A stretch of DNA of 64,000 nucleotides. Origin: Pinguiococcus pyrenoidosus (lineage: Eukaryota > Sar > Pinguiophyceae > Pinguiochrysidales > Pinguiochrysidaceae). The DNA lies in the NCBI GenBank assembly GCA_019677205.1, contig JAAMXY010000449.1, positions 42,158 to 106,157 of the forward strand, read 5' to 3'. The translations under genes and the position numbers were made by a program. The notes beneath the pieces are model-generated. The model had not been told where the DNA came from and did no database searches. It saw only the letters and a list, made by a program, of their open reading frames with translations. Below are positions 10,417 through 22,293 of the stretch, piece by piece (the first letter of the stretch is position 1; each line of letters starts with the position of its first letter).

Positions 10417-13319
10417 CTATGCACGTAGCGTGCCAGCCCACTCCGCGAACAGGAGGAGGTAGGGGTGACGGCTCGGTAGCTGGCACAGCTTGACCCTTTC
10501 CTCGGCGCCTCCGTTGCCCGGAAGGCTCCCGAACATGCTGACGTCGTCGAGCAGCGATGTGGGCTGCACGAGCTTCTCGCTCTTTCCGACACTCTGGGAT
10601 GCGTCCCTGCCCGACGCAGATTCCTTCGCAGAGTCGCCCTGATCCCCCGTCGACTTCTTCCACAGCTCGTATCCCACTGCCGCGATGAGACCCCCCACTG
10701 CCAGGGCGATGATGGCCGAGTACCACGTCGGGGTGGACGCTATGGTGCGCGCCAAGAAGCGAGCGAGGCTCTTCGGCATGTGGTGGTCGCCCAGCACGGA
10801 CACAACAACGCCGCTGGCTGCATTGGCGGCGCTTTCTTGGTCCTCAGGGCGCAAATCAAACGGCTCGGGAATGCCCAGCTTGAGACACTTGCTCTCGACG
10901 CGAGCGTCGCACGGCGCGGGGGGACCTCCCGACTCGGGCGGCCTCCTGATGAAGGCGCGGCCCTGCCAAGGCGGCAGGGCATCGCAGGCGTCCAGCGCGG
11001 CGCGGATGGACGCATCCGAGGCCTCCTCGTAGAGCAGCAGCACCAGGTCGGCAATCTGCGACGGCCCATCCTGCGCAGCGAAGACGACGTGGATCCGAGG
11101 CTCAGCGTGCCGGCCGCTGCCGTCGTCGTCGACGCCGTGATGCTCGTATCCAACCGCATCAGGACTTGTGGAACCATCGCCGTCCACGGTAGTGTCGTGC
11201 GGCCACGAGCTGGAGCTGATCTTGCAGCAGTCCCCGCTCCCCGGAGCTTGTGACAGCGCCCGCAACACGTCCCGAACGGCGTCTTCGTCTGGTGACACCA
11301 CGAGAACTTTCAGCGTGATGGACGCAAGCCCCCGGCCGAGGCGAGAATCGAGGCCGTAGCCAATGCCCAGCCGGCGCCGCCTTTGCGTCATGCTCGCTGG
11401 CCCGGGCGCGGGCACGCAGGTGAGGTAGTTGGCAACGTCGGAGGCCTTGTCGAAGTCATCTCCCAGGAAGCCAAGGTAAAACAGCATCTGCGAAGCCACG
11501 ACCGTCGACAGGGCCACCGTCTGCGCCCAGTAGGCCCGCCACTGCCGCTGATCTATCGCAGGTGCGTCCAAGCCGAGCGACGACGCGCTGGTCGGGGTGC
11601 ACCACGGACTTCGGCCGCGGATGCTGCGCGGCAGCACCGAGAAGACTTCCGCAACGTCAGCGGCATCCAGGAGCCCGTCCTTGTTGGAATCGAAGCGAAC
11701 GAAAATTCGGTCCAAGAAGTCCCACACCGCTGGCCTCAGCTGGAAGACGACGCCAGCGTCGCTCAGGCGAGCCGCGGAGAGCGCCGATGGAGGGGTCAGC
11801 TTGAGGTCCGTGTCAAAGCCAGTCTGCCGAAGCATCTTCCACACGACCTGAGCCTTGTTCTCCTCGACAAAGTGCCGGCACAGCGTGACGAGGCCCTCGA
11901 CCGTGAAGCCATCGTCTGTCACCAGGCCGCCACGCCCTTCCCCAACGACCACCTGTCGCAAGCTCTCGAGGTCTTCCTCCTCCAGGACCAGGTCGAAGCA
12001 CCGCTGCTGGATCTTCGACATTTCAGACTTGTTGAGGACGCCATCCATGTCCTGATCGTAGCATCGGAAGAGCCGGTGGATCGCGTAAACCGCCTCGGGC
12101 TTCAGGTCGGCCGAGGCCACGTCGAAAAGGGGTGAGATCGGATTGATCACCGAGTCGATGGCCTTGAAGAAGAGGTCGCTCAGCGCTACTTCGCAGGCAG
12201 CACTGACGTGAATGAAATCCACAATGAAGCGGAACCGCTGCAGCAGGGGCTCCACCCGCTCCACCAGAGCCAGATACGCTTCGCCGTGGTCCGGAGCAGC
12301 GTCTCCCTTGCGCTCCTGCGCTCCTTTGCTCTCATCCTGCTCCGGATCTTCAGCCTCGGCTTCCGGAAATCCGCTTGTCGTGTCGGCTTTGTTCCCCGCT
12401 ATGAAAACTGTTGTCTTGCTGTTCTTCTCCTCGATGAGCGGGAGCCAATACTCTCCAAGGTGCTAGAAAATCGGCAGGAGAGGGTGCGTTGGTGCCTGGG
12501 ATGAACGTAGCTCGGTGGGGCTCCGTCGCATGGCGTCCGAGTACCTCAAAGGTCGCATCGTCATCAACGCTGTACACGAGGATGATGCAGTCCGCGATCG
12601 CCAGCTTGGTGTTGAGGTCCTCTTCGTCTCCAGGAGAGCTGTCCATCAGGGTGACCTCCGCATTTTCGAAGTAGTGCTCCGGTGGCAGCGTGATGTCGTG
12701 CACCACGGGCGGCGGACTCTCCGGGAACTGCACATCATGAGAGCGCGATCGCATATTAGTTGAACATGACAGTCCACCATGGAGTCTAGCCCTAGATGGG
12801 CGTCGACGCCCGACTCTCGCCGCCTGCCAACCACCACACAAGCACTCCTTCCCACGCCGTCCGGCGGGGCCTCCCACAGACAACCGCCGTGGCCCCTCCA
12901 GGTCTTCCAGTGGCGGCAAAGGCAATTGCACGGATCACGCAAAGCTTCCTAGGGCCTCGCGCATGCTCGTCTGCCCGTCACGCGTGTTCTGCGCCTCTCC
13001 TATGCTCCAATTCTGACAGGAATCCGACGGGAGAACCGCTCGCGTGGTCTGGCAGCCGTCTCTCCTTTTCAAGACGCCGCAGCCTGGCGTGCGCAGATCT
13101 GCCGTCTATCGGGCGCTTTCTCCACAAACAGGCGCAAACCGGGGGCAGCGGCTCCGTGCGCCGCACAGTCTCTCCCGAATTCTTCAGACACGTCGAACGA
13201 CGTCGCGACGGAAGAGTTTCCGCTCGGCAACTTACGCTTCTCGACACCAGCGTGAAGATGATGCTGGACTTTCCCACGCCATCGTCACCAGCCACGAGGA
13301 CTCGGACCTGGCGCGCCAT
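10417..13319 (-). CDS. Mitochondrial Rho GTPase (Miro)
   Basis: Exons 13319-13236, 12727-12545 and 12462-10417 are all joined in phase 0, giving 770 aa; the first intron is unusually long (508 nt). The N-terminal GTPase has the P-loop GDDGVGKSS and the NKAD guanine-specificity motif (AGNKAD). Two EF hands follow: DQDMDGVLNKSE, and DSNKDGLLDAAD with Asp rather than Glu at position 12. The second GTPase region (LKVLVVSPDEDAV) lacks a GxxxxGK[ST] loop and carries long insertions, so it is probably not a working GTPase. A membrane span (YSAIIALAVGGLIAAVG) comes next, with a tail of roughly 80 residues, longer than the short tail of animal Miro. Miro sits in the outer mitochondrial membrane and controls mitochondrial movement and contact sites. 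The gene is divergent from AP-4 epsilon. Confidence 0.92.
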
Positions 13320-13646
13320 GCTGCGCGCGTGACGAAAGCGCGCGCGAACCGGCGCGAAGAGCGCCGAAATCCACAGGAGATACGCGAGCACATCCATCCC
13401 TGTCCTACGCCCGAATAGACGCTCCCTTCGGAAGACTTTTCATTGGTCAAAAGCTTTCAAAACGCGATTAAAACCGCCTGCGGCGGCTAAATTCGCGGCG
13501 ATTGTTGAGGTTCGCCACGCGCGCAGGATCGAAATGGCGCGCGCGCGCGCGCGAACTGAATTTCGCGCGCCGGGAAAGCTTGTCCGGGACGGCTGCGCCG
13601 GCTTCTTGAGGGGCGCTCTGGCGCTCGGATCCGCGCGCGGGTCAAC
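13320..13646. promoter_or_regulatory. Bidirectional promoter, Miro / AP-4 epsilon
   Basis: A 327-bp head-to-head spacer with many GC-rich alternating purine-pyrimidine runs (GCGCGC at about 13534-13552). TTTCGCGCGC at 13561-13570 matches the E2F core TTTSSCGC. The left half (13440-13500) is relatively AT-rich. Confidence 0.4.
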
Positions 13647-16600
13647 ATGTCGGGCGGTCACCTCTCCAAGGACTTCTACGACCTGGTGAAGGCCATCGGC
13701 GAGTCGAAGACCAAGCAAGAGGAAGATGCGATTCTGGCGCAGGAGGTGCGGCGATATCTTTGCAAGTCCGCGCGCGCCACGCGCGCGGCTCGCTCGGCTG
13801 ACGCTCGCTGCCCCCCTAGGAGAAGACGCTGAAAGCGAAGCTGGGCCACCCGCAGACGGTGCGCAAGAAGCTCAAGGAGTTCATCGTGCGCCTGATCTAC
13901 ATGGAGATGCTGGGCCACGACGCCAGCTTCGGCTACATCAAAGCGCTGGAGCTCAGCGCGTCCAGCAACATCTCGTACAAGAAAGTGGGCTACCTCGCGT
14001 GTGGCCTGTGCCTGGCTCCGGACCACGAGTTCCGCTTCATGCTCATCAACCAGCTGCAGCGCGACCTGCTCAGCACGAACTACCTGGAGGTGGCGGCCGC
14101 GCTCAACGCCTGCGCGCGCCTGGCCACCAAGGACATGATCCCCGCCGTGCTGCAGGACGTGCTCAAGCTGCTGGGCAGCGAGCAGGACCTCGTGCGCAAG
14201 AAGGCGGTCATGTGCATCCACCAGTTCTTCGTGCTCGACGCGGACAGCGTGGTGCACGTGACGGACCACCTGCGGCGGGCGCTCTGCGACCGGGAGCCCA
14301 GCGTCATGGCCGCTGCCTTGTGCGCTCTCCACGCCTTCATCGTGGTGAACCCGGTGCCCTTTAAGGACCTCGTGCCCAGCTTTGTGAGCATCTTGAAGCA
14401 GGTGACGGAGCACCGGCTGCCCACGGACTTTGACTACCACCGGATTCCTGCACCGTGGATCCAGATGCGCCTGCTGCGCATCCTGGCGCTGCTGGGCAAG
14501 GCGGATCAGGCATGCAGCGAGGGCATGTACGAGGTGCTGCTCGACGTTCTTCGGCGCGCGGACACGGGGGTGAACGCCGGCTACGCCATCATCTACGACT
14601 GCATCAAGTGCATCACCGCCATCTACCCCAACAGCGTCCTGATGGACAGCGCGGCCACGGCCATCTCTCGCTTCATCACGGCGAACAGCCACAACCTCAA
14701 GTACCTGGGCGTCACCGGCCTCTCGCTCATCGTCAAAGACTATCCGAAGTGCGCGGAGGAGCACCAGCTGGCCGTCATCGACTGCCTGGAAGATCCCGAC
14801 GAGACGCTGCGGCGCAAGACGCTGAATCTCCTGTACCGCATGGTGAACCCCGTGAACGTCGAGGTGATCATCCAGAAGCTGCTGGACTTCCTACAGTCCA
14901 CCACCGACCCCGTGCTCAAGACCGAGCTCGTGAACAAGATCACGTCCTGCGCCGAGAAGTTCGCGCCCTCCAACACGTGGTACGTCCGCACCATCACGGA
15001 CGTGTTCGTGCATGCGGGCGGGCTGTGCCAGCCGGAGGCGGCGCACAACCTCATGTCGCTCATCGCCGAGGGTACGGGGGAGGAGGACGCGGACGGCAAC
15101 GACGAGGACGAGATTCTTCGCTTCGACACGGTGGAGCGCTACGCCGAGCTGCTGTTCGACAGCAAGGCGTATTACATGCCGACGCTGCTGGTTCAGCTCA
15201 TCGCGTGGGTCCTCGGCGAGTACGGCACCATGCTGGAGAGCTACGACGCGGAGACGCTCATGAATCGCGTGAGTGACATCGCGCAGAACCCCGAAGTGCA
15301 GAGCGCATCCAAGGGGTACCTCATCACCGCTCTCATGAAGCTCACCGCCGCGACGGGCGCATGCCCTGGGAGCGTCACGGAGGTCGTGGAGCTCTATTCC
15401 GGCGCCAAGGACGCAGACCTGCAGAATCGATGTCTGGAGTTCCTGGGCTTGTTGAAGGCACCGGAGGTCATGGTGGCCGTTCTGCCCTTGGATGCCTCGT
15501 GCGAAGAGATCGAGCTGGATGAGAGTCTCAGCTTCCTGAACGCCTTCGTGCAAAGCAGCCTCGCGGCGGGAGCGTCGGTGTACAATCCTCCAGACGATGA
15601 CGACGTCGAAGACGATGCCGGCGTGTCCGGTGCGGCGCAGCCGGCATTCAACTTCACGCCGTACGCGAAGCCAGAGGTGTATCGGCCTCAGGTGGACCTC
15701 AACCTCGAAGAGCTGCAGGGCGGGGCAAATGGAATGAGCGGGGGCGCCGGCCGAGGCCATGGCACCCGGCAAGACTCCAAGTCCGCAGGCGTCAATGGCA
15801 GTGGGGCTCTCAACCTCCACGGTGTGGCGCGAAGATGGGGAAAGCCACCGCCTGCGACGGTGGCGACGGCGGCAGCCCAGTACTCTCCGGATGCCGTCGC
15901 AGCGCCCGTCTCCCGAGCAGCTCCCGATTCCAAATCGCATGGCACGCCTCCCCTTGTGAGACCCGCCTCCAAGGGAGACGGAGGGCCGGAGACGAAGGAA
16001 CCAACCGAGCGGGAGCTTATGGCCGCCGCGCTCTTCGGAGGGTTGAAGCCTGCCGCGACCTCCAGCACCAAACCACGGGTGCCGCAGAAGGCGCGAAGGA
16101 AGGCAGCAGCGCGCGCTGAGGCACCGAGGGTGGAAGCTGCGCAAGCCAAGGAGACCGCGAAGGAAGACACGAGAGCCAAAGCTCCGACGCCGCCTCCGGC
16201 GGTGGAGCCAAACCTTTTGGACTTTGATGCGCCAGTCGAGCCCGAGGCCGCTCCCGCGAGCAGCTTTGCAGGTGCCTTTGACATGCTCGCGGACCTTACG
16301 CTGCAGCCAACTCCTGCGGAAGCGCCTCCGGCCCTCGCCGCTCCCGCAGACCTCGACATGCTCACTGTACAGGACGCGCCTGGTGACGCCGCACCTGCGC
16401 CAGCTGCCGGCGCAGATCTCGATGTGTTCAGCGCCATGGCGGATCTGGTGGTGCCGAACGCCCCGACCATTCTGTCTGCGCCTTCGAAGGTGTTCCAATA
16501 CAATGGGCAGATGATGACGGCTCTCTCGTTGAGCGTAGCCGAGTATGGGGCTCGCTGGGGACGGCTCCGCGGAACAGCAAAGGACACCATCAGGGCCTCC

Positions 16601-16831
16601 GTTCGATCCGTGGATGAACTGGCCGCAGCGTTTCAGCAGTATCTCGGCGCGCAAGTGATAGAGAAGGTGGCCAACACGCATGAAGTCATCGCTGCCGGCA
16701 CCGTTGCATCGCATGCGGTGCTCATCCACGGGATGGCACAGCCGTCAAAGGGAATGGTCGTCATCAGCGCGAAGGCTGCAGAGGCGTCGGTATCAGCGGC
16801 GCTGGTGGAACACTTGAAACGCTCCATCTAA
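13647..16831 (+). CDS. AP4E1: AP-4 adaptor complex subunit epsilon
   Basis: Exon 1 (13647-13745) and exon 2 (13820-16831) join in phase 0 over a 74-nt intron, giving 1,036 aa. The start MSGGHLSKDFYDLVKAIGES closely resembles the N-terminus of plant AP-4 epsilon. The trunk reads IVRLIYMEMLGHDASFGYI, SNISYKKVGYLA, VRKKAVMCIH, DREPSVMAAAL and PAPWIQMRLLRILALLGK, in the order expected for a large adaptin alpha-solenoid. The best match is epsilon rather than gamma or alpha. After about residue 620 comes a low-complexity hinge with acidic and LLDFD-type motifs, then a C-terminal ear (VFQYNGQMMTALSLSV). AP-4 works at the trans-Golgi network in cargo export. The reading frame is highly GC-biased, which creates long spurious antisense frames. 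Confidence 0.93.
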
Positions 16832-16996
16832 GCCTGGAAGCTGGCTTCGGAGGACGAAGAGAGGGAGAGAGAAAGACAAAGCGCGAAAAAGAAAGCCAGA
16901 GAGGAAAGAGATGAGGAAAGAGAGACGCGCCCGTGAAAATAGAGAGGCAGACGGGGAAGCACGAGGAAACCGAAACTAGGCAACCGAACTCAGAGA

Positions 16997-18955
16997 TCAT
17001 TTATCTGCAGCTTCTTTCACACTGTCTCCGAAGGCCTTCAACTTCTCCGACGCTTCTTTCAGCGTCTCGTCCTTCTTACAAAAGGCAAAGCGAATGAATG
17101 CGCGCTTTTCTAAGGCGCCGAACGACTCGTACTCGGCGTCGTCGCTATAAAAAAAGGCCGAGGCTGGAATTGCCAAGATGTCCCACTGGTCCGCCAGAAA
17201 GCGGACGAAAGCGAGATCATTGCTCACCCGCTTCTGGCCATTCAAAACCGTATTTACAGCGGCCTGCCCCTCGGAGGGTGTCCAATCCTCCTGAAAGTAC
17301 TCAGGTGGTACAAGGTGCATCATGGAGGTCACCTCGGCCATGAGGAAGAGGCCACCTCCGCCCCATCCATCTCCGAGCGTGAATCCCGCGCTCCTCAAGG
17401 CCTTGGCAAGCGTCGCTGCCTTTTCGGCGTAGACGTCCTGCATGGCAAAAGAGCAACAAGCAGCATTGGCGCTTAGAAAAGAAGCCCGGCGGGGGGAGAA
17501 AGGGGGCGACTCAACGGATTTCCTTTTGGCTACACCATGTTTACCTGAAGGAATCGATAGTAGTTAGGGTAGTCGTTGAACGGCTTCTCCGCCTCCTCGA
17601 GGGCGATACTCAAAGCCTCCTGCAGCGGAGTCGCTGCGCAGAACTGCACCAGGGGAAGTATCTTGTGCACGGTGCTCGTGTACTGCTCGGGCGCGACGAT
17701 CCAACCGACCTGCCACCCCGTCACGCTAAACGTCTTGCCGGCGGAGGAGACGGTCATCGTTCTCTCCCACATGCCGGACAGCTCCGCAAAATGGACGTGC
17801 TCAAGCGTCTGGTCATCCTCCGGCTTCTGCTCGAGTCCCTCGGACGCGATCCACCGCTGATCGAAGCGGATGAACTTGTAGACCTCATCGGAGATCACCA
17901 GCAGGTCATGCTTCTCCGCGATATCCGCGATGGCTTCGAGCTCGGCCCTGGAAAAGATCGTGCCCGTCGGGTTGTGCGGCGTGTTGACAATGATGACGCG
18001 GGTGTCTCTCGTGATGGCGCGCTCCAGGGCAGCGGTGTCCAATCTCCAGCCCTCCGACATGTCCAAGCTGAGGGGCACGGCGACAGGAACCCCTCCTGAG
18101 GCCTTGATTTGCCCGATGTACAAATCAAAGTACGGCTCGAGCACCAGCACTTCGTCTCCAGGATGCAGCAGCGTCTGCAGACACAGGTAGAGCGCCTGCG
18201 TCGCCCCCACGGTCACGGAGACTTCCTTTAGCCCGTCCAATTCCCGCCCAAAGTGCTTCGAGTAACGCTTGGCCTGGAAGTGCAAACACAGCCGAGGCGT
18301 CACCCGCCCGTCCATGGATGCGTCACAAGGCTGCTGGATACGCACCAAAAGATTCACCAGTCTCGGGTGGCCCGCCGTCCGTGTGTACTGGTGCACACCC
18401 GGTGGAGCGTCCGGAGCCAGCACTTGTGCGCCCGCCTTGCGCACAAACTCGGGCGGACTCCAGTCTGGATATCCCTATCGCAATTGCGGTGAGAACTTTG
18501 CTCAGCATGGCAGGAAGGGTTCACTCTTGTCGATTGTCTCAACACCTGCTGCACTTTTCTAAGGGACAGGTCCACCAGAACTCTACCAGCACACTTCTAA
18601 AGCAAGTGTCTCGCACCTGTCCAAGATTCAAGGCGCCCGTCTGCGCGGCCAACACCGCCATCTGCTGCCAGACCGTCGGTCCACTCTTCTCGCCCAGGCG
18701 CTCCGCCACGCTGCTTCTCCCCAACTCCTCCTTGGGATCTATCGGGTAGGCGTGCTCCGCGATGGAGTCGCTTTGTAAGGCCGAGATACGCGTCCTGAGG
18801 CGCGAAGAATGTCAGTTTTGGCTGTCCTTTTCGCTCTGCAGACCCGCGCGGACAGACACGAACCGAGCCTTTGCGGCGGATATCAGCGATGTGAAGCCCA
18901 GGCCGCTCCTCAGACCCAAGCAAAGCATGATGACGATCTGCAGAGGCCGAGACAT
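16997..18955 (-). CDS. Kynurenine/glutamine-type aminotransferase (PLP class I), probably organelle-targeted
   Basis: Supported exons are (first exon)-18617, 18474-18346, 18273-17545 and 17437-16997. Conserved text runs GPTVWQQMAVLAAQTGALN, then LGQ|GYPDWSPPEFV across a splice, QYTRTAGHPRLVNLL|AKRYSKHFG across a 72-nt intron, VTVGATQALY, NTPHNPTGTIF, the SDEVYKF segment and SSAGKTFSVTGWQVGW, in which Lys in SAGKTF is the PLP-binding lysine. The family transaminates kynurenine, glutamine or cysteine conjugates. An ATG at 18955 starts MSRPLQIVIMLCLGLRSGLG followed by FTSLISAAKARF, a signal peptide with Phe after the likely cleavage site, as in plastid presequences of secondary algae. Its splice to the catalytic part is phase-compatible (donor near 18845, acceptor near 18728) but has a weak donor, so the N-terminus is tentative. 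Confidence 0.85.
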
Positions 18956-19476
18956 CGTGCGGCGGCGGCTGCTCTTCCTACGCTGGAGGCGTTAAACCCT
19001 CCGACGTGGTCTCCTGAAGCTCTTCGTCCTGCTGAGCTGGAGGTACTCTCCGAGTACCACTTGTTTAACGGTTGACATTTTTATTGCGTTGATTCATAGT
19101 GAGAATAGTTCCGTGAAATGCAGAAATGGAGATGACGACCAATGGATTCTGAGATGGTCATTTCGTCATCCAGTCAACGCGCGACCAGGAAGGATGAAAA
19201 CAACAAACACCCGCCAAAATCATTTGAAATCTTCTGGCGCGGTTTTTGCTGACTTTGGCGCCAAAGAGCCCTCCACACGCGACCGCTTCGCCGGGTTGCC
19301 AAAGTATCGTCGACTCTGAGCAGGTTCGGCTGCCGTAGACAGCTCTTTCTAGGTTGTCGAGTGTGCAATGAAGAGTGTTTTCAACCCAAACTGCCACCGG
19401 AGAAATCGCAGGGGCTCTCTTCGCACACTCAATCTGACGGAAAAAACACCGTTTCGCAGGACCTTCGCACAGGAAG
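18956..19476. promoter_or_regulatory. Bidirectional promoter, aminotransferase / thioredoxin-like
   Basis: A 521-bp head-to-head spacer. It contains a perfect palindrome TTTGGCGCCAAA at 19254-19265, the strongest E2F-type site in the window, and a further CCGCCAAAA at 19211-19219. The part at 19060-19110 is mildly AT-rich. Confidence 0.45.
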
Positions 19477-19815
19477 ATGGCAGGAAAAGAGTGTCCGGAC
19501 TTGCAGGTCACTGTGTTGGACATAGAGAACGGCCGAGAGGAGACTACTTTGCACGCCGTGCGCGCTGGCCGCGTTGCCGTGGTTGACCTGTGGTCGACAA
19601 CCTGCACGCGATGCCCCTTGGCACTGGAAAAGCTGAACGATTACGCGAAAGGCAAGGAAGGCCCCTTCTTTGCCTCGATCAACTGCGACGACGCCGACCT
19701 TGCAGAGGAGCTCGTTGATGAACAGTTGAGTGGCTTCATCAATATTTGCCAGGAATACTGCAGCAGCAGCAGCAGCAGCAGCAGCGGCAGCAGCAGCAGC
19801 AGCAGCAGCAGCAGC

Positions 19816-19848
<33 letters not shown>

Positions 19849-20242
19849 TGCAGCAGCAGCAGATGCAGCAGATGCAGCAGATGCAGTGCTAACTCAATGC
19901 TTTGGGTCTATACACAGAGAGTGGACCGGCATGTCTCATTTGTACATGGACGTGGACCAGAAGAACATCTGCAAGCAGGAGCTGGGCTTGAAGGAGTTCC
20001 CGTTCGTCATGGTGGTCCAAGAAGACGGCGTGATCGCCTACGCCGGAGCTCCCAAGGGCGTGGACCTGGACGACCTCCTCGACCGCCTCGAGACCGGAGC
20101 CGTGGCCCCAGCAGCTCAGGACGAGAACGCGCCGCCGAACAAGACGGCAGCCGTCTCGACGGCTAAGGCGGCCGTCTCGACGGCTAAGGAGGTTGACCTG
20201 AGCGCGAGAATAGACGACTTCAGCCTCTCCGAGGACTTCTAG
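19477..20242 (+). CDS. Small thioredoxin-like protein with CTRC motif
   Basis: Exons 19477-19724 and 19918-20242 join in phase 2 to give 190 aa. The first exon has a thioredoxin beta strand and active-site-like loop, VAVVDLWSTTCTRCPLALEK, in which CTRCP replaces the usual WCGPC. The second has FPFVMVVQEDGVIAYAG, matching the strand, cis-Pro and strand region of thioredoxins. The C-terminal tail contains a 21-bp tandem duplication (AAVSTAK twice, about 20150-20191) and ends in acidic DFSLSEDF. No signal peptide is seen, so it is probably cytosolic or flagellar. The intron (193 nt) has a branch-like GCTAAC, ends TACACAG, and contains a long CAG repeat. The exact redox partner or family is not recognised. 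Confidence 0.75.
19761..19887 (+). repeat. Interrupted CAG/GCA trinucleotide repeat inside an intron
   Basis: About 127 bp made almost wholly of CAG units, with CGG and ATG interruptions toward the end. It lies wholly inside the predicted intron 19725-19917. Read through in one frame it would give polyserine and in another polyalanine, but splicing removes it in phase with the conserved thioredoxin fold. Confidence 0.85.
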
Positions 20243-20367
20243 AGCAATCCTCCCCGCACCCCTCGCTAGAATCGAGATGTGAGTGCCATCGAACAAACGA
20301 AAAAAAAAGGTTATTCTGCGCTGGCTGCGTGAACGGCAGCTTTGTCTCCACCCGCCATACAGTCATG

Positions 20368-22293
20368 CTACATGAGATCCGCCACGTTCATTGGCATCTC
20401 GTCGATCTGGGTTGAATAGTGCTGCTCGATGTCGCGAAGTAGCTGAACCGTCTCCGCCTGTGGGTATCATCAGCAAGGATTAGAATGCTTCACCATCGGC
20501 GCTGGAGGAAGCGCTGAAGGGAGCGCTAAAAGGGAGCGCTGAACAATTGGAGTGCAAGTCTTACCGTCACGAAGTTGATCGCGACGCCCTTGCGGCCGAA
20601 CCTTCCGGAGCGTCCGATCCTGTGGATGTACAGCTCTCGATTTGTCGGCAGGTCGTAATTGATCACGAGGGACACTTGCTGGACATCCAGTCCGCGTCCC
20701 CAGATATCCGTGGTGATCAGGACGCGCGCATTGGCCCGGCGAAACTCGTCCATGATCGACTCGCGCTCCGCCTGCTCCATGTCTCCGTGCATGCAGGTGA
20801 CCGTGAAGTTCGCTTCGCGCAGCTTGGCCGCCAGCCAGTCGACCTTCTTCTTCGTGTTGCAGAAGATCACGGCTTGCGTGATCGTCAGCGTGTCGTACAA
20901 GTCGCAAAGCGTGTCGAACTTCCACGCTTCCTCTTCCACGTCGACGAAGTACTGGCGAATTCCTTCGAGGGTGAGCTCGTCGCGCCGCACCAGCACGCGT
21001 ACTGGCTCGTTCATGAAGGCCTCCGTCAGCTTGAGGACGCTATGAGGCAGCGTCGCGGAGACGAGCACCACTTGGCAACCCTCCGGCAGGTAGCGGTAGA
21101 TGTCATACATCTGCTCGTTGAACCCCTCGGACATCATCTCGTCCGCTTCGTCAATCACGAGCATCTTGATGTTTCGCGTGCGCAGATGCTGCCGGCGAAT
21201 CATGTCGAAGGTCCGACCCGGCGTCCCGCTGACGACCTGCACGCCACCTGCGCGGGGTCCACGTCAGATGCCGCCACGCCTTTGTGGCTACACGGTAAAC
21301 AGAGCTTATCGCGGTGCGAACCTTCAAGTCTTTGGATGTCATCGCGCATGCTCTTGCCCCCGATGCAGGCGTGGCACTGTACGTTCATGAAGTCACCGAG
21401 CGCCAGGCACACCGTCTGCGTCTGCTCGGCGAGCTCACGCGTCGGTGAGAGGATGAGGGCCTGGGTCTCGTTGATGGTCGTGTCGAGGTTCTGCAGCACG
21501 CCGATGCAGAACACCGCCGTCTTTCCGGTTCCCGACTGCGACTGCGCGATCATGTCGCGCCCCTGGATGATGGGCTTGATGGCGCGTTGCTGGATGGCCG
21601 ACGGCTTCTCGAAGCCGTAGCTGTACACCCCGCGAAGCAGCTCCTCCTTCAGCCCCATCTCCTCAAAGCTCCGGTGGACGCGCTCGGGGCGGTCGCGCGA
21701 AGGCCGCGAGCCGCCGCCTCTTCCCTCTCGCAGGCCTCCGAGCACGCCGCGACTTGGGCGATCGCCGTAGCCGTCTCCATACGAGTCATCATGGCTCCTG
21801 CGGCGATCCCGGCCATTCCTCCGACGACCGCCGGAGCCGCGGTCGCGGTCGCGCGATCTCGACCTTTCTCGCTCGTCGTCTCGGTCTCCATGGTCGTCGT
21901 CATTGCCGTCCCGGTCCCGCCGGCCGCGCCCACGACGGCTTCGACCGGCGTCGTAGCTGTCCTTACGGCGGCTGCATCAGAAAGGAAAAAAAATGATTAG
22001 GTCGCAAACATCCAAGTAAGGCGAAGCGACGCGAAGTGAAGCGAGGCGGCGCTCTATCCCCGATATCTTCGACAGAGCATTACTCTCCACGGCACTTTCC
22101 GACGGTTCGGGCAAGCTTTGCGACCACACGGAGACCACAACAACCCTTGCTGCGGTGAAGCAAAGCCACAGTTCCCATCTCCCAATCCAGGCTCAAACGC
22201 TCACCGGCTCCGATCGCCATCGTATTCGTCGTCCTCGTCCATCTCCACCCGCCTCTCGCGCTCCTCGGCCTCGGCGCGCTCGCGTCGACTCAT
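20368..22293 (-). CDS. EIF4A3: eIF4A-III, exon-junction-complex DEAD-box ATPase
   Basis: Exons 22293-22205, 21971-21322, 21247-20565 and 20457-20368 give 503 aa. The DEAD-box motifs run in order: [12 protein letters not shown] (Q motif), [10 protein letters not shown] (I), PTRELAEQ (Ia), TPGR (Ib), DEAD (II), SAT (III), RGLDVQQV and HRIGRSGR (VI). [28 protein letters not shown] and the C-terminus [15 protein letters not shown] are specific to the eIF4A-III type rather than eIF4A-I. The last exon is short and easy to miss. The protein is about 90 aa longer than the human form because of an N-terminal region dominated by Arg, Asp, Ser and Gly ([14 protein letters not shown] and similar). eIF4A-III clamps spliced mRNA upstream of exon junctions, which fits an intron-rich genome. 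Confidence 0.95.

Noticed and set aside
10023-10592. Open frame with a hydrophobic Ile/Val run, possible membrane protein
   Set aside because: The run comes from a GAC/GAT microsatellite read on the minus strand. The rest is unrelated to any family.
14891-16729. 612-aa minus-strand open frame antisense to AP-4 epsilon
   Set aside because: It is His/Arg-rich, has no family resemblance, and mirrors a GC-biased coding strand. The plus strand encodes a clear adaptin.
18274-18345. Treating the continuous aminotransferase frame as exon
   Set aside because: Removing these 72 nt joins RLVNLL to AKRYSKHFG exactly as in the family, with good GT and CAG signals.
19730-19916. Polyalanine or polyserine protein from the CAG repeat
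   Set aside because: The repeat is within an intron whose removal restores the thioredoxin fold in phase.
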